Shown: positions 1-9,065 of the stretch, piece after piece
Numbering within the stretch: position 1 is the first letter of the stretch
Layout: every line of letters begins with the position of its first letter
Source of the DNA: Candidatus Aquidulcis sp.
Lineage (GTDB): Bacteria > Chloroflexota > Anaerolineae > UBA4142
NCBI GenBank assembly: GCA_020723345.1
Contig: DYJA01000003.1
Coordinates: 145,050 to 191,006 of the forward strand
Reading direction: 5' to 3'
DNA: 45,957 nucleotides
Position numbers and translations under genes: made by a program
Notes under the pieces: generated by a model
Databases searched by the model: none
The model's input: only the letters and a program-made list of their open reading frames with translations
What the model was told of the DNA's origin: nothing

Positions 1-2839
1 CGTGATAAATATTGGAGATGTTGTTGAGCGTCGTCCCTTCCCCCGCTTTGTCACCGATTTGCTGAAGGATGGCAAGTGATTGTTGGAGGTAAGTCAGCGC
101 GGTCGCGTAATCGCCCTGCGCTTTGAAGATTTGCGAGATGTTGTTGAACGACTGTCCTTCGCCCGCTTTGTCGCCGATTTGCTGGCGGATGGCGAGCGAT
201 TCTTGGAGGTAGATGAGCGCCGTCTCGTAATTGCCTTGCGCTCGATAGATATTGCCAATATTGTTGAGGGTCGTCCCTTGCCCCTGTAGGTCGCCAATTT
301 GCTGATAATCGGATAACGACTGTTCAGAGTGGGAATTTGCTTCTTCGTAGTTGCCAATGTAAAGGTAAAGTTCGCCTGTTCGGGTATGTGCATCGCCACG
401 TGTTTTCAAATCGGGCGAGTTGCAAATCTGCGGCAACCATTCGGTCAACAGCGTCGCGTAAAAACCAGCCCGCGTCAACGGACCAACAATCGCGTCCAGC
501 GTCAGTCGGTCGGCTTGTGCATCGCGTCCCGCGCGGCGGAGGGCGTGGTGGGCGGCAATCGCTTGGGTCAAGGTTCTGCGTTCGTTCGCAAGCAAATACA
601 AATGATAATCCGCCGCATCGTTCAGCCAGCGCGGGTCGTCGTCTATCAGTTTTCTCTCATTCAGCCAATCGGTCACCAGCGGCGCGCATTGGTATTCGGT
701 CACGTCCCAGCGCGGCTCGTAGCGTGCTTCCAGCAGGGACACATTCAGCAGGCGTTCCATCAGCGCGTCGGGTTGCAGCAAATCTAATCCTAGTTTGACG
801 ATGCCTTCCAACGGCACGGGTTCGTGATACGCGGGCAGGCGTTGCAGGAATTTTTTCGCGTCGGGCGGCAAATGGTTGACAATCATTTCGATTGCCATAT
901 TCGTCTGCAAATCGCTTTTCGTCTGCGCCAGCGCATTGATGAACGCGTCTTCCTCGTCCGCGTTCGGCAGAGTTTTCAGCGCGGACGCAAGAAAATCCAG
1001 TCCGCGAGAGTTGCCGCCGAGCGCGGCATAGACGCGGCGCAAGCGTTCGCGCGCTTCGCGGGCGAGAAACGATTGCGGCAGGCGTTCTTGCGCCATCTGC
1101 AAAAAATCGCCGTAACTGGCGTGCGCGAGCGGCAGCGATTCGCCCTGCCACGCGGGCAATTGCCAACGCGTCGTGACGATCAGCCGCGTGTCGGTTTTCG
1201 CCTGCAAACAAGCGAGCCACGCGCGGACGGCGGCGTCCTTGACCGCCAATGTCTCCGCATCTTGCAGCGATTCAAGGTTATCGAAGAAAAAGAGGATTCG
1301 GTTGTCGAACTGTTCCATCAGCAAATCGCTGAGAAAATCGGCGCGGTCGCGGTCGCTCGGCGCGCGTCCCAGAAAACGACTGAACTTGGCGGCGTGGTCT
1401 TGGTCGAGCGCGAGTTCCAATTCGCGAAATTCGAAATCGCGCCAGGGTTGTTCGGGGCGCGCGCTCCACGCAAAGATTCTGAAACCTTGCGCTTCCAGGT
1501 CGAGCGCGAGTTTGCCTGCGAGCGAGGTCTTGCCCTGACCGCCTGGACCCGTGATGAGCAATTGGCGAATCTTGCCGTTGCCCAAGTCCTTTTTGTATCG
1601 GCGCATCTCCGCGCGCCGCCCGATAAAGCGCGCGGGCATACTGACGTTGTTGAGCGTGCGCGCGATATTGCGCGGTTTCACAGGCGTCGCCGCAAAATCC
1701 CAATCGATGAGCGGCATCTGCGGATTGTCCGAGACGAGCATCGGCAAGCACCATTGCCCCAGCGATAATTCCGCCACTGCACTCTGAGCGGACTCTGAGC
1801 GAGCGGAGCGAGTCGAAGAGGGAGTCGAAGAGTCCTTGAACGGCGTCTGAATCGCGATGCGCGCCGCTTGCAACGCAAAATCAATGCGCTCTTGCCGCGC
1901 GAGTTCGTCGCACAGCGCGCGCGCAAACTGAATCCCCGCCCTGTCTATAATCGATTCGCGCATTCCGACGACGTGCGGAATGCCTTGCGCGCTGATTCGC
2001 TGCGTCAGCCCGTTCGTCAACGCATCGGATGCCGCTTTGCCACTTTCGCACGCGGACAGAATCACCGCTTGCACGCCCGTTCCGACGAGCGCGCTTGCAA
2101 TGTCGTCGTCTTTGATTGGATCGCTCGCGCCCGTCTCGCTCTCGAATGAAAATTCTCCGTAAGGCGGCTCGTCCGTGTGCGGCGCGTGATGGAATTTGCC
2201 GTGACCGCTGAGGAAAACGACGTGCGGGTTGGATTTGAGCAAATCCTTGAACGTGGAAAATCTGCCATCGTCGGGCATTTCCAATTTGACCAGCCCTTGC
2301 GCAATCCACGGCGCGAGCGCCTCTTGCACCTGCGCTTGCTCTTCTTCGACGTTCAAGCGCGCCATTTGCGGTCTTTCTTCCCTGGTCTTGACCACATCTT
2401 CGAGATAAACGTCTTCTGTCAGTGACATGAACAACAACACCTTGAGCGGTCCCTTGGCGAATTTTGCTTGCGGCTCGCGCGCCGCGATGCGCCGCGTCAA
2501 CGTGAACGCGGGATGTTTGCCGAGAAAGCCGAGCGCGGGATGATGGAGCGTTTCCCAGGGCAAATGCTGCACGTCCGCCGCCGCGCTCGCGATGACAATG
2601 GGGAGGATTGCCGCGCCCGCGTTCGCGCGCGCCGCGTCGAAATCGGATTGCGCGCGTTCGCCCAGCGTGTGCCACAACGCGCCGCCCATCGCTTGCAAAT
2701 GCTCGTCGGCGACGACAACCTTGTGCTCGGCGTACAAACTTGCCAATGCAGAAGCCATCCTTCGCAAGTCAGGATACTGGCGCAGGAGGTCGTCTGGCGG
2801 ATGAACGACGAACGGCTGGGGGTAAATGTTGCGCGGCAT
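1..2839 (-). CDS. CHAT protease - NB-ARC/STAND NTPase - TPR protein (C-terminus beyond window)
   Basis: The frame is open without a stop from an ATG at 2839 to the left edge (946 codons visible). GGAG lies six bases before the ATG. Domains in order: a CHAT caspase-like protease (about residues 1-310) with catalytic His213 in SGHGKFH and Cys264 in LSACESG; a STAND/NB-ARC NTPase (about 370-700) with Walker A GPGGQGKTS (Lys437), Walker B ILFFFDNLE (Asp520) and a sensor-like LIVTTRW; a helical linker; then TPR repeats from about residue 805 with the recurring pattern ALxYLQxSLAIxQQIGDKAGEG. In known families the TPRs sense a ligand, the NTPase oligomerises and the CHAT domain cleaves a partner protein. 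It lies third after two small same-strand genes. Role in defence or programmed death is inferred; the domain assignment is firm. Confidence 0.88.
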   Translation of the reverse strand, partial: MPRNIYPQPFVVHPPDDLLRQYPDLRRMASALASLYAEHKVVVADEHLQAMGGALWHTLGERAQSDFDAARANAGAAILPIVIASAAADVQHLPWETLHHPALGFLGKHPAFTLTRRIAAREPQAKFAKGPLKVLLFMSLTEDVYLEDVVKTREERPQMARLNVEEEQAQVQEALAPWIAQGLVKLEMPDDGRFSTFKDLLKSNPHVVFLSGHGKFHHAPHTDEPPYGEFSFESETGASDPIKDDDIASALVGTGVQAVILSACESGKAASDALTNGLTQRISAQGIPHVVGMRESIIDRAGIQFARALCDELARQERIDFALQAARIAIQTPFKDSSTPSSTRSARSESAQSAVAELSLGQWCLPMLVSDNPQMPLIDWDFAATPVKPRNIARTLNNVSMPARFIGRRAEMRRYKKDLGNGKIRQLLITGPGGQGKTSLAGKLALDLEAQGFRIFAWSARPEQPWRDFEFRELELALDQDHAAKFSRFLGRAPSDRDRADFLSDLLMEQFDNRILFFFDNLESLQDAETLAVKDAAVRAWLACLQAKTDTRLIVTTRWQLPAWQGESLPLAHASYGDFLQMAQERLPQSFLAREARERLRRVYAALGGNSRGLDFLASALKTLPNADEEDAFINALAQTKSDLQTNMAIEMIVNHLPPDAKKFLQRLPAYHEPVPLEGIVKLGLDLLQPDALMERLLNVSLLEARYEPRWDVTEYQCAPLVTDWLNERKLIDDDPRWLNDAADYHLYLLANERRTLTQAIAAHHALRRAGRDAQADRLTLDAIVGPLTRAGFYATLLTEWLPQICNSPDLKTRGDAHTRTGELYLYIGNYEEANSHSEQSLSDYQQIGDLQGQGTTLNNIGNIYRAQGNYETALIYLQESLAIRQQIGDKAGEGQSFNNISQIFKAQGDYATALTYLQQSLAILQQIGDKAGEGTTLNNISNIYH

Positions 2840-2866
2840 GATTGACTCCAAGATGTCATTGCAACC

Positions 2867-2991
2867 AGCATCCTGAGCGGAGCGGCGTGGTTTTCGCCGC
2901 GTAGTCGAAGGATGCGTCTCATGGGAAGGCGCCTTGCAGGTGACGCATCCTTCGACTTCACTTCACTACGCTTCGTTCCGTTCAGGATGCT
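2867..2991. repeat. Inverted repeat, ~50-bp arms, dispersed TCCTGAGCG family
   Basis: Left arm 2867-2918 and right arm 2942-2991 are imperfect reverse complements; both contain a TCCTGA...GTCGAAGGATG core. Related cores occur at 9114-9133 and 20112-20130. It fills the gap between the zinc-ribbon stop and the CHAT gene start, so it could form a large hairpin in the transcript. Confidence 0.7.
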
Positions 2992-2992
2992 C

Positions 2993-3247
2993 TTATTCTG
3001 GTTTTTGTGTCGGCAGAATATCAGGCAATTCGGGTTCGGTGCCGAGCGTCAAATCATCATCCTGGCTCAACACGGACAAATTGCGAAACACCTGTATTTT
3101 GCGCCGAGGATATGTTCCCAAATCTACAACACCCTCAGCGTTGCAGTACGGGCAGGCGACAATCAACTCTTGTTCATCCGTAATCTCGCGGAACAAGGTG
3201 TAGGTACGTTCGCATTTCCAGCACTTGAATTCAAATCGTTTTTTCAT
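2993..3247 (-). CDS. Small zinc-ribbon protein
   Basis: 84 residues. The N-terminal half carries two CxxC knuckles, CWKC near residue 9 and CPYC near residue 32, spaced as in a zinc-ribbon. The C-terminal half is acidic and proline-containing, probably disordered. AGGATGA precedes the ATG and overlaps the stop codon of the upstream membrane-protein gene, so the two are probably translationally coupled. The CHAT/STAND gene follows 153 bases downstream on the same strand. No enzymatic motif is visible; a nucleic-acid or protein-binding adaptor is possible, but the function is unknown. Confidence 0.7.
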   Translation of the reverse strand: MKKRFEFKCWKCERTYTLFREITDEQELIVACPYCNAEGVVDLGTYPRRKIQVFRNLSVLSQDDDLTLGTEPELPDILPTQKPE

Positions 3248-3251
3248 AGTT

Positions 3252-3698
3252 TCATCCTATCGTAAAACCAGCGAAAAAGATTCCGACGAAAAACAACACG
3301 CTCGAACCAATGATCAACCGCCGTTTGTATTTGGCGGACTGTTCAAAAAAATCTTCGATTCCCAAGCCCTCGGAAAATTTCTCTGGGTCTTGCTTCAGAA
3401 TCGAAGGGTCGACCGTCCACTTTTGAGGTATCAATGCGATCAACGTCAGAGCCAACGCCAAGAACCATGCGCCAAACGCAAAATAAAAAGCGATATTGAG
3501 TTGGAGGGTGGCGTTTGTTCCGCCGACCAATTTCAATATCGCCGCGTATGCGCCAGGAATTGCCAATTCGAGCGTGAGCAATTGCCCGCTCAGTTTGTCC
3601 ATCAACTCGCTTTGCGCCGCAATGCTGGCATAGAACTTGTCACGCATCACTTTTTCGTGATCGCTCAACGGGCGGGTCGATATCGGTGAATTGCTCAT
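3252..3698 (-). CDS. Small membrane protein with two hydrophobic segments
   Basis: 148 residues from the ATG at 3698, preferred over an upstream ATG because GGAGG lies just before it. The first half is a soluble amphipathic stretch. Two hydrophobic segments follow, around residues 65-100 (possibly a hairpin with a short turn) and 125-147, and the protein ends at the membrane (FFAGFTIG). First gene of a minus-strand set with the zinc-ribbon and CHAT/STAND genes. No family recognised. Small membrane proteins next to caspase-like NTPases are sometimes effectors, which is only inference here. Confidence 0.65.
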   Translation of the reverse strand: MSNSPISTRPLSDHEKVMRDKFYASIAAQSELMDKLSGQLLTLELAIPGAYAAILKLVGGTNATLQLNIAFYFAFGAWFLALALTLIALIPQKWTVDPSILKQDPEKFSEGLGIEDFFEQSAKYKRRLIIGSSVLFFVGIFFAGFTIG

Positions 3699-3796
3699 CT
3701 TGCCTCCGTTTCTTGAGCCTGGGAACTTGCCTGGCAAGAGTATAAGGCAGACCGCGCCTCAAGTCAACTTGTGCCTTTGAAATCTGAAACGCCGCT

Positions 3797-3825
3797 TTGA
3801 CTTTTCTCCGTACCTATAGTAATAT
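3797..3825 (+). promoter_or_regulatory. Sigma70-type promoter of the cytochrome gene
   Basis: TTGACT at 3797-3802, a 17-base spacer, then TAATAT at 3820-3825. It lies about 130 bases before the cytochrome ATG, in the gap between divergent genes. Confidence 0.6.
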
Positions 3826-3954
3826 TTGAATATAAACCATCGCCGACAGTGATGCTGCTGTCCATCCGCCGGGTGGCGAAAAGTGACGAGTGCTTTTCGC
3901 GCGACCGCTCGGCGGCGATTGCCATTCCGTTTTGTGGTCATCTCGGAGGGAGTT

Positions 3955-5883
3955 ATGGTTCGTCTTGGACTGTGGCAGCGCATCCGCGCGATCACGCTGC
4001 GCCAAATCGCGCAAACCGTGATCGCGCTCGTCATCGGTTTTCTCGTCGTCATCGGTTTTGTCTACGCGTGGGATTATACCAACAGTTCCCCGTTCTGCGG
4101 CACCACGTGTCACCCCATGCCGCCGCACTATCAATCGTACTTGCGCTCGCCGCACGCGCGCGTGCAATGCGTCGAATGTCACATCGGGCGCATCTTCGTC
4201 GGCGTCGCGTTCACGCGCAAGGCGAACGACGCGCAGTACATCGTCGATTATCTCACCAACAATTACAAGTTCCCCATTTACGCTCACGCCGTTCAGCCCG
4301 CGCGCGAATCGTGCGAGAAATGTCATTGGCCCGAAAAATTCTCGTGGGACAAAATCGTCACGCTGACGCATTACGCGTCGGACAAGACGAACTCGCCGAC
4401 GCAAACCGTGCTCGCGCTCAAGACCGGCGGCGGTACGCATCGCGAAGGGCTGGGCTTGGGCATCCACTGGCACGTCGAAAACGCGATTGACTTTGCGTAC
4501 AGCGACGAACACAAGCAGGTGATTCCGTACATCCAAGTGACGAATCGCGACGGCAGTAAGCAAGTCTACACCGACATCGAGAGCAAACTGACGGCGGAGC
4601 AGATCGCCAAGTTGCCCACGCGCCGGATGGATTGCATCGACTGCCACAATCGCGTCTCGCACAATTTCCAATCGCCGGAGCAGGTGCTGGACAATTTGCT
4701 TTCGACCAAGCAGATCGATCCGGCAATGCCGGAGATCAAGCAAAGGGGCGCGCAACTGCTCGCCGAAAAATATCCGAACCGCGACGCCGCCAACAAAGCA
4801 ATCGCCGGGCTTGAAACGTTTTACAAACAGAATTACGCGGACTATGCCGCGAAAAATGCGCCCGCGATCCAACAAGCCGTCGCCAAATTGCAGGACTGGT
4901 CGGCGCAGATTCGCTATCCCGAACAAGGTTTGGATTGGACGGTCCACGCAGACGACATCGGACACAAAGATTCGCCCGGCTGTTTTCGCTGCCACGACGG
5001 CAAGCATTTCACGCCGGATCGCAAGCAAGCAATTCGACTCGAGTGCAATATCTGTCACACGATTCCCGAAGTCGTCACGCCGGGCGGACCCGCGCCGGTG
5101 ATCGCGATCACGCGCGGCGATGAACCCGCGTCGCACAAAAAGACGACTTGGCTCGCCGAACATCGTCAAGTGTTCGACACATCGTGCCAACAGTGTCACG
5201 ATACGAACAACGCCGGCGGCAAAGACAATTCGTCGTTCTGCTCGAATAGCGCGTGTCACGGAACCGCGTGGAAGTTTGCCGGATTGAACGCGCCCGCGCT
5301 CGAGCAGATCGTCAAACCGCCGGTGCGTCCGCCGAGCGCGCCGGGCGCGCAACCGCGCGTGGTACCGCATCCGGTCGGCGGCAATCCCGACTGCCAGATT
5401 TGTCACGGCGCGCAAAGCAAAGTGCGCCCCGCGCCCGCCGATCACAATGGACGCGCGAACGCGACGTGCCTCACGTGCCACAAAGCGACTGTGCCAGCCG
5501 CCGCGCCGACGCGCGCCGCAAGCGGTCCCCCGACGATTCCGCACGATGTCGCCGGACGAACGCAGTGTCTCGGTTGTCACGGTAGCGGCGCGGCAAACAT
5601 TCGCCAAATTCCGCAATCGCACAAAGACGCCAAGTACACAAACGAAATGTGTGTGACTTGCCACAAACCGCGTGCAACGACCGCGCCGGCGACTGCCACG
5701 CCGGCGACCAAGCCCGCCGTCGCGCCGACGACTGCACCCGCCGCGAAGGAAGCCGAAAAAATGCCGGCGGATCACGCGGGGCGGACAATCTGTTTGGCGT
5801 GTCACAACGCGGGGCTGGGCAAGAAATTGCCAGCCGACCACGCGGGACGAACTGACCAAACCTGTCTTGCGTGTCACAAATAA
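3955..5883 (+). CDS. Membrane-anchored multihaem c-type cytochrome (NapC/NirT-like N-terminus)
   Basis: 642 residues. Start set at the ATG at 3955 because GGAGGGAG precedes it; the in-frame ATG at 3883 has no such site. One transmembrane anchor (about residues 20-41) is followed by a large extracytoplasmic haem region. I count 12 CXXCH motifs plus one CX3CH (first site, Cys48, FCGTTCH) and one CX4CH (CSNSACH), so up to 14 haems. The first pair, FCGTTCHPMPPH and CVECHIG, matches the NapC/NirT quinol-oxidising type. The C-terminal third repeats a short unit, P.DH.GR....CLxCH, separated by an Ala/Pro/Thr linker. It probably moves electrons between the quinone pool and an outside acceptor or reductase. 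No partner oxidoreductase is adjacent; promoter and terminator flank it, so it looks monocistronic. Confidence 0.88.
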   Translation: MVRLGLWQRIRAITLRQIAQTVIALVIGFLVVIGFVYAWDYTNSSPFCGTTCHPMPPHYQSYLRSPHARVQCVECHIGRIFVGVAFTRKANDAQYIVDYLTNNYKFPIYAHAVQPARESCEKCHWPEKFSWDKIVTLTHYASDKTNSPTQTVLALKTGGGTHREGLGLGIHWHVENAIDFAYSDEHKQVIPYIQVTNRDGSKQVYTDIESKLTAEQIAKLPTRRMDCIDCHNRVSHNFQSPEQVLDNLLSTKQIDPAMPEIKQRGAQLLAEKYPNRDAANKAIAGLETFYKQNYADYAAKNAPAIQQAVAKLQDWSAQIRYPEQGLDWTVHADDIGHKDSPGCFRCHDGKHFTPDRKQAIRLECNICHTIPEVVTPGGPAPVIAITRGDEPASHKKTTWLAEHRQVFDTSCQQCHDTNNAGGKDNSSFCSNSACHGTAWKFAGLNAPALEQIVKPPVRPPSAPGAQPRVVPHPVGGNPDCQICHGAQSKVRPAPADHNGRANATCLTCHKATVPAAAPTRAASGPPTIPHDVAGRTQCLGCHGSGAANIRQIPQSHKDAKYTNEMCVTCHKPRATTAPATATPATKPAVAPTTAPAAKEAEKMPADHAGRTICLACHNAGLGKKLPADHAGRTDQTCLACHK

Positions 5884-5897
5884 ACATCCTAGATCAG

Positions 5898-5935
5898 AAA
5901 CCAGGTTTCTCCCTTCGGAGAAACCTGGTTTTTTG
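5898..5935 (+). terminator. Rho-independent terminator after the cytochrome gene
   Basis: A 13-bp stem of ACCAGGTTTCTCC and its complement closes on a CTTC loop and is followed by six T residues, starting 14 bases after the stop codon. Confidence 0.85.
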
Positions 5936-6081
5936 CGGCGGGTGTGGTCACGACACGTTTGGTTGACAAGTTGGTTAGCATTATGCCAGCAGATTTTTCC
6001 AACGATCGAAATCTGACAAATGCCTCGCCCCTACGCGCGTTCCATTTTGGCGATTCGCGCCGAATCGAGTAAAATGGGAAT

Positions 6082-6867
6082 GTGTCATCGCTCATCCATC
6101 TCTCCGATCTTCATTTCGGTCCGCATCACCGCGCGCGCCTCGACGAAATTTTGCTGAAAGACATCGCGCAACTCAATCCCGACGCCGTCATCGTTTCCGG
6201 CGATTTGACGATGCGCGCACGGAACCGCGAATTTGAGCAGGCGCGTGATTTTCTCGCGCACATTCCCAAGCCAACGCTCACGATTCCCGGCAACCACGAT
6301 CAGCCGATTCTCACGCCGCTCGATTGGCTCGAACGATTCACGCGCCAGTACGCGCGCTATGAAAAGTACATCCATCCTACGATTGATTCTACACTCGCGA
6401 TTGATGGTTTGTTCGTTCTCGGCTTGAACGACAATCATCCGGCTTTGCCCGGCGGTTTTTGGACGCGCGCGCAACGCGTGTGGCTCGAAGATCAACTCGC
6501 GCGCGCGCCGCGCGGCGCGGTCAAAGTGATCGCGACGCATCATCAACTCGTGTGGAACGGCTGGCGTCCCGCCGGTTTCTGGCGCGCCGAACGCGCGCTG
6601 GAATTTCTCGCGGCGCGCGGCGTCGAACTCGTGCTGAACGGTCACACGCACGTTCCGCGCGCGGCGCAGACGCGCGGCGGCATCGTCGTCGCGCGCGCCG
6701 GCACTGCGACGAGCGGGCGGACGCGCCACGGTAACGCGAATAGTTACAACTATGTGAAAATCGACGAGCAAGAAATCTCGATTTTTTTGCGGAGTTACGA
6801 CGAGCGTGCCGATGCGTTCGTCGCCGCGCGAGCATTTACCTTTCCCCGACGAGCGGGGATGCCGTGA
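6082..6867 (+). CDS. Calcineurin-like metallophosphoesterase (Icc/CpdA type)
   Basis: 261 residues from a GTG start. All signature blocks of the binuclear metallophosphoesterase fold are present: SDLHFG near residue 8, GDLT near 40, GNHD near 72, THHQL near 153 and GHTHVPR near 190. Such enzymes hydrolyse phosphodiesters, including cyclic nucleotides, in the cytoplasm; the substrate cannot be read from sequence. No clear Shine-Dalgarno precedes the GTG. A TAAAAT hexamer ends only 7 bases before it, so a very short leader is possible. The radical SAM gene follows after 12 bases, suggesting co-transcription. Confidence 0.85.
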   Translation: MSSLIHLSDLHFGPHHRARLDEILLKDIAQLNPDAVIVSGDLTMRARNREFEQARDFLAHIPKPTLTIPGNHDQPILTPLDWLERFTRQYARYEKYIHPTIDSTLAIDGLFVLGLNDNHPALPGGFWTRAQRVWLEDQLARAPRGAVKVIATHHQLVWNGWRPAGFWRAERALEFLAARGVELVLNGHTHVPRAAQTRGGIVVARAGTATSGRTRHGNANSYNYVKIDEQEISIFLRSYDERADAFVAARAFTFPRRAGMP

Positions 6868-6879
6868 GGAGCGCCAGCA

Positions 6880-8286
6880 GTGAATATTGATAAAATCGTT
6901 TTGATTTATCCCGAGCGCGATGGACGCATCTTTGGCAGGGCGCAAGGTTCGCCGTACACTTTGATGCGCCTCGCGTCGTTGGTGCCAGAAGATATTCCAG
7001 TCGAAATTTGGGACGAAGACTTGCGCGCGTTGCCGATGGAACGTCTGGGTCCGCGCGATCTCGTTGGCATCACGAGCAAAACGCTGTCGATTGAGCACGC
7101 GAAGGAAATTGGCGTCGCCGCGCGACAACGCGGCAGTCTCGTCGTGGTCGGCGGCACGCACGCCACATTGGTACCGGACGAAGTGAAGCAGTGGGCGGAT
7201 ATTACCGTCGTCGGCGAAGCGTATCATACCTGGGATCAAATCATTCGCGATGTTGCGAACGACACGGCGAAACAAATGTACGTCGACGAATCGTGGTCGC
7301 CGCTCGGCGGAGTGGCGCGCCTGACCGATCGCGTGCTCGCAATGGTCGACGAACGCCGGCATTATTGGACGCCGTACCTCGAAATTACGCGCGGCTGTCC
7401 GCGCGATTGCACGTTTTGTACCGCGATTCGCGTCAGCGGCAAGATCATGCGCCATCGTCCGATTGACGAAGTGGTCGAAGAAATTCAGCGGCGGCGCGTC
7501 AAACGTTTCTTTTTGACCGACGATAATTTCGGTTTGAATTTTCGAACGAGTCCGAATTACATCGTCCAACTTTTCGACGCGCTCGCCAAACTAAACTTGA
7601 ATGGCTGGACCGCCCAAGCCGAAATGATGGTCGGCAATTTCCCGGAACTGCTCGCGCTCGCGCGGCGCGCACATCTCGAGAAACTGTTCATCGGCTTTGA
7701 ATCGATCAACACGTCGAACGGACGCGACCTGGGCGGCAAGAGCAAAGGCAACACCGCCGAGTACAAGCGCGTCATCAACGCGATTCACGATCACGGCATC
7801 GGCGTCGTGGGGCTTTTCGTGCTCGGACTCGACGGCGATCAGCCCGACGTTTTCGAGACGACCTGGGATTTCGTCCGCCAGAGCAAATTGGATGCAGTAA
7901 GTTTTACGATCATGACGCCCTATCCCGGCACCGAATTGCGCCGCGAGTACGAAGAGCAAGAACGTTTGCTGCCAAATATGCCGTGGAGCAAGTACGATAC
8001 CGCGCACGTCGTCTTTCAACCCGCGCAAATGTCGGTCGCGCAATTGCGGCGCGGCTATGATTGGATCTGCAACCGCGCGTACAGTTCGATGTCGATTGCG
8101 CGGCGCGGCGTCCACGCGTTGCGCCGCCAGCCGCTGCTGCAATATCAACGCCGGGTCTTTTCGAGTTTCAGTACCGATGTCGGGTACCGCAAAGCAGTCA
8201 GTTATCGCGAACGCGAACCGGATTTTCAATGGCGGACACCCGCGCAGTTGACTCAAACGCCTGCCGCGAATTCGATCAAAGGATGA
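6880..8286 (+). CDS. B12-binding-type radical SAM protein
   Basis: 468 residues from a GTG start preceded by GAGGAG. The N-terminal ~150 residues form a cobalamin-binding-like Rossmann domain (VVVGGTHATL, VVGEA) without an obvious DxHxxG cobalt-ligand motif. The radical SAM core begins with CPRDCTFC (Cys173, 177, 180) and continues through LTDDNFG, GFESIN and VLGLDG strands; FTIMTPYPGT near the end is typical of the class. These enzymes methylate or rearrange unactivated carbons, for example in lipid, hopanoid or antibiotic pathways. The specific reaction is unknown. The glycosyltransferase gene starts 6 bases downstream, so the pair is likely an operon. Confidence 0.85.
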   Translation: MNIDKIVLIYPERDGRIFGRAQGSPYTLMRLASLVPEDIPVEIWDEDLRALPMERLGPRDLVGITSKTLSIEHAKEIGVAARQRGSLVVVGGTHATLVPDEVKQWADITVVGEAYHTWDQIIRDVANDTAKQMYVDESWSPLGGVARLTDRVLAMVDERRHYWTPYLEITRGCPRDCTFCTAIRVSGKIMRHRPIDEVVEEIQRRRVKRFFLTDDNFGLNFRTSPNYIVQLFDALAKLNLNGWTAQAEMMVGNFPELLALARRAHLEKLFIGFESINTSNGRDLGGKSKGNTAEYKRVINAIHDHGIGVVGLFVLGLDGDQPDVFETTWDFVRQSKLDAVSFTIMTPYPGTELRREYEEQERLLPNMPWSKYDTAHVVFQPAQMSVAQLRRGYDWICNRAYSSMSIARRGVHALRRQPLLQYQRRVFSSFSTDVGYRKAVSYREREPDFQWRTPAQLTQTPAANSIKG

Positions 8287-8292
8287 TAACGG

Positions 8293-8952
8293 ATGCGACT
8301 GTCTGTGCTACTGCCGATTTACAACGAAGAGCGCGAACTTGCCGCGTGCCTCGACCGCGTGCTGGCGTCGATTGCCGATGAGATCATCGCGGTGGACGAT
8401 TGCTCGACGGATGCGACGCCGCAAATTCTCGCGCGCTATCGCGATCCGCGCTTGCGCGTGGTGCGCCACGCGCAAAATTGCGGCAAAGGCAGCGGCATCC
8501 GCACCGCGCTCGAGCACGCGACCGGCGAGTACTGCATCATCCAGGACGCCGACACGGAATACGATCCGCGTGATTTTCCCAAACTGCTCGAACCGATCCG
8601 GCAGGGACGCGCGCAAGTGATCTACGGCGCGCGCGATCTCAGCACCCAGCCGCTCATCGGATACCTCGGCAATAAATTCTTGACGATTGCGACGAACATT
8701 CTGTGCGGCACGCGCCTCAGCGATATGGAAACGTGCTACAAAGTCGTCCCGACCGCGCTGCTGCACGAACTTGGTTTGCAATCGTGCGGTTTCGAGATCG
8801 AGCCAGAGATCACGGCGAAAATCGCCAAGCGCGGCATCCAGATCGGCGAAGTGCCGGTGACGTACGCGCCGCGCCCAGATAAAAAGTTGCGGCGGTTTCG
8901 CGATGGGTTTCGGTCGCTGTTCGCGCTGATTCGCTATCGGTTTGCGGCGTGA
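8293..8952 (+). CDS. Family 2 glycosyltransferase
   Basis: 219 residues of GT-A fold. LLPIYNE opens the nucleotide-sugar domain, VDDCSTDATP gives the first acidic pair and QDADTEYDP the metal-binding DxD. The protein resembles dolichyl/undecaprenyl-phosphate sugar transferases of the short, soluble DPM1 type, with no C-terminal membrane segments. It probably transfers a hexose from a nucleotide sugar to a polyprenyl phosphate or lipid at the cytoplasmic face. It follows the B12 radical SAM gene by 6 bases. Repeats and a new promoter follow, so the operon appears to end here. Confidence 0.85.
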   Translation: MRLSVLLPIYNEERELAACLDRVLASIADEIIAVDDCSTDATPQILARYRDPRLRVVRHAQNCGKGSGIRTALEHATGEYCIIQDADTEYDPRDFPKLLEPIRQGRAQVIYGARDLSTQPLIGYLGNKFLTIATNILCGTRLSDMETCYKVVPTALLHELGLQSCGFEIEPEITAKIAKRGIQIGEVPVTYAPRPDKKLRRFRDGFRSLFALIRYRFAA

Positions 8953-8968
8953 GGCGTGAAACGTGAGG

Positions 8969-9010
8969 CGTGTTGCATGTTGCGTAACGGAACACGCAGC
9001 ACGCAACACG
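8969..9010. repeat. Imperfect 17-bp inverted repeat of CAACACG heptamers
   Basis: CGTGTTGCATGTTGCGT at 8969-8985 pairs with 8994-9010 at 15 of 17 positions. The same word composition (GTGTTGCGTGTTCCG) makes the perfect palindrome at 26181-26226. Confidence 0.65.
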
Positions 9011-9065
9011 TCCTAATTTCTCCAAATCTTTTTATAGAATTAGGCGCGCGGTGCAGCGCGGCTAA

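Noticed and set aside
824-1768. 314-codon plus-strand frame opposite the CHAT-STAND gene
   Set aside because: It is antisense to the Walker motifs of the STAND domain and has no motif of its own.
3814-5877. 687-codon open frame antisense to the cytochrome gene
   Set aside because: The plus-strand frame has a promoter, a ribosome site, a transmembrane anchor and 14 haem motifs; the antisense frame has arginine-rich shadow composition only.
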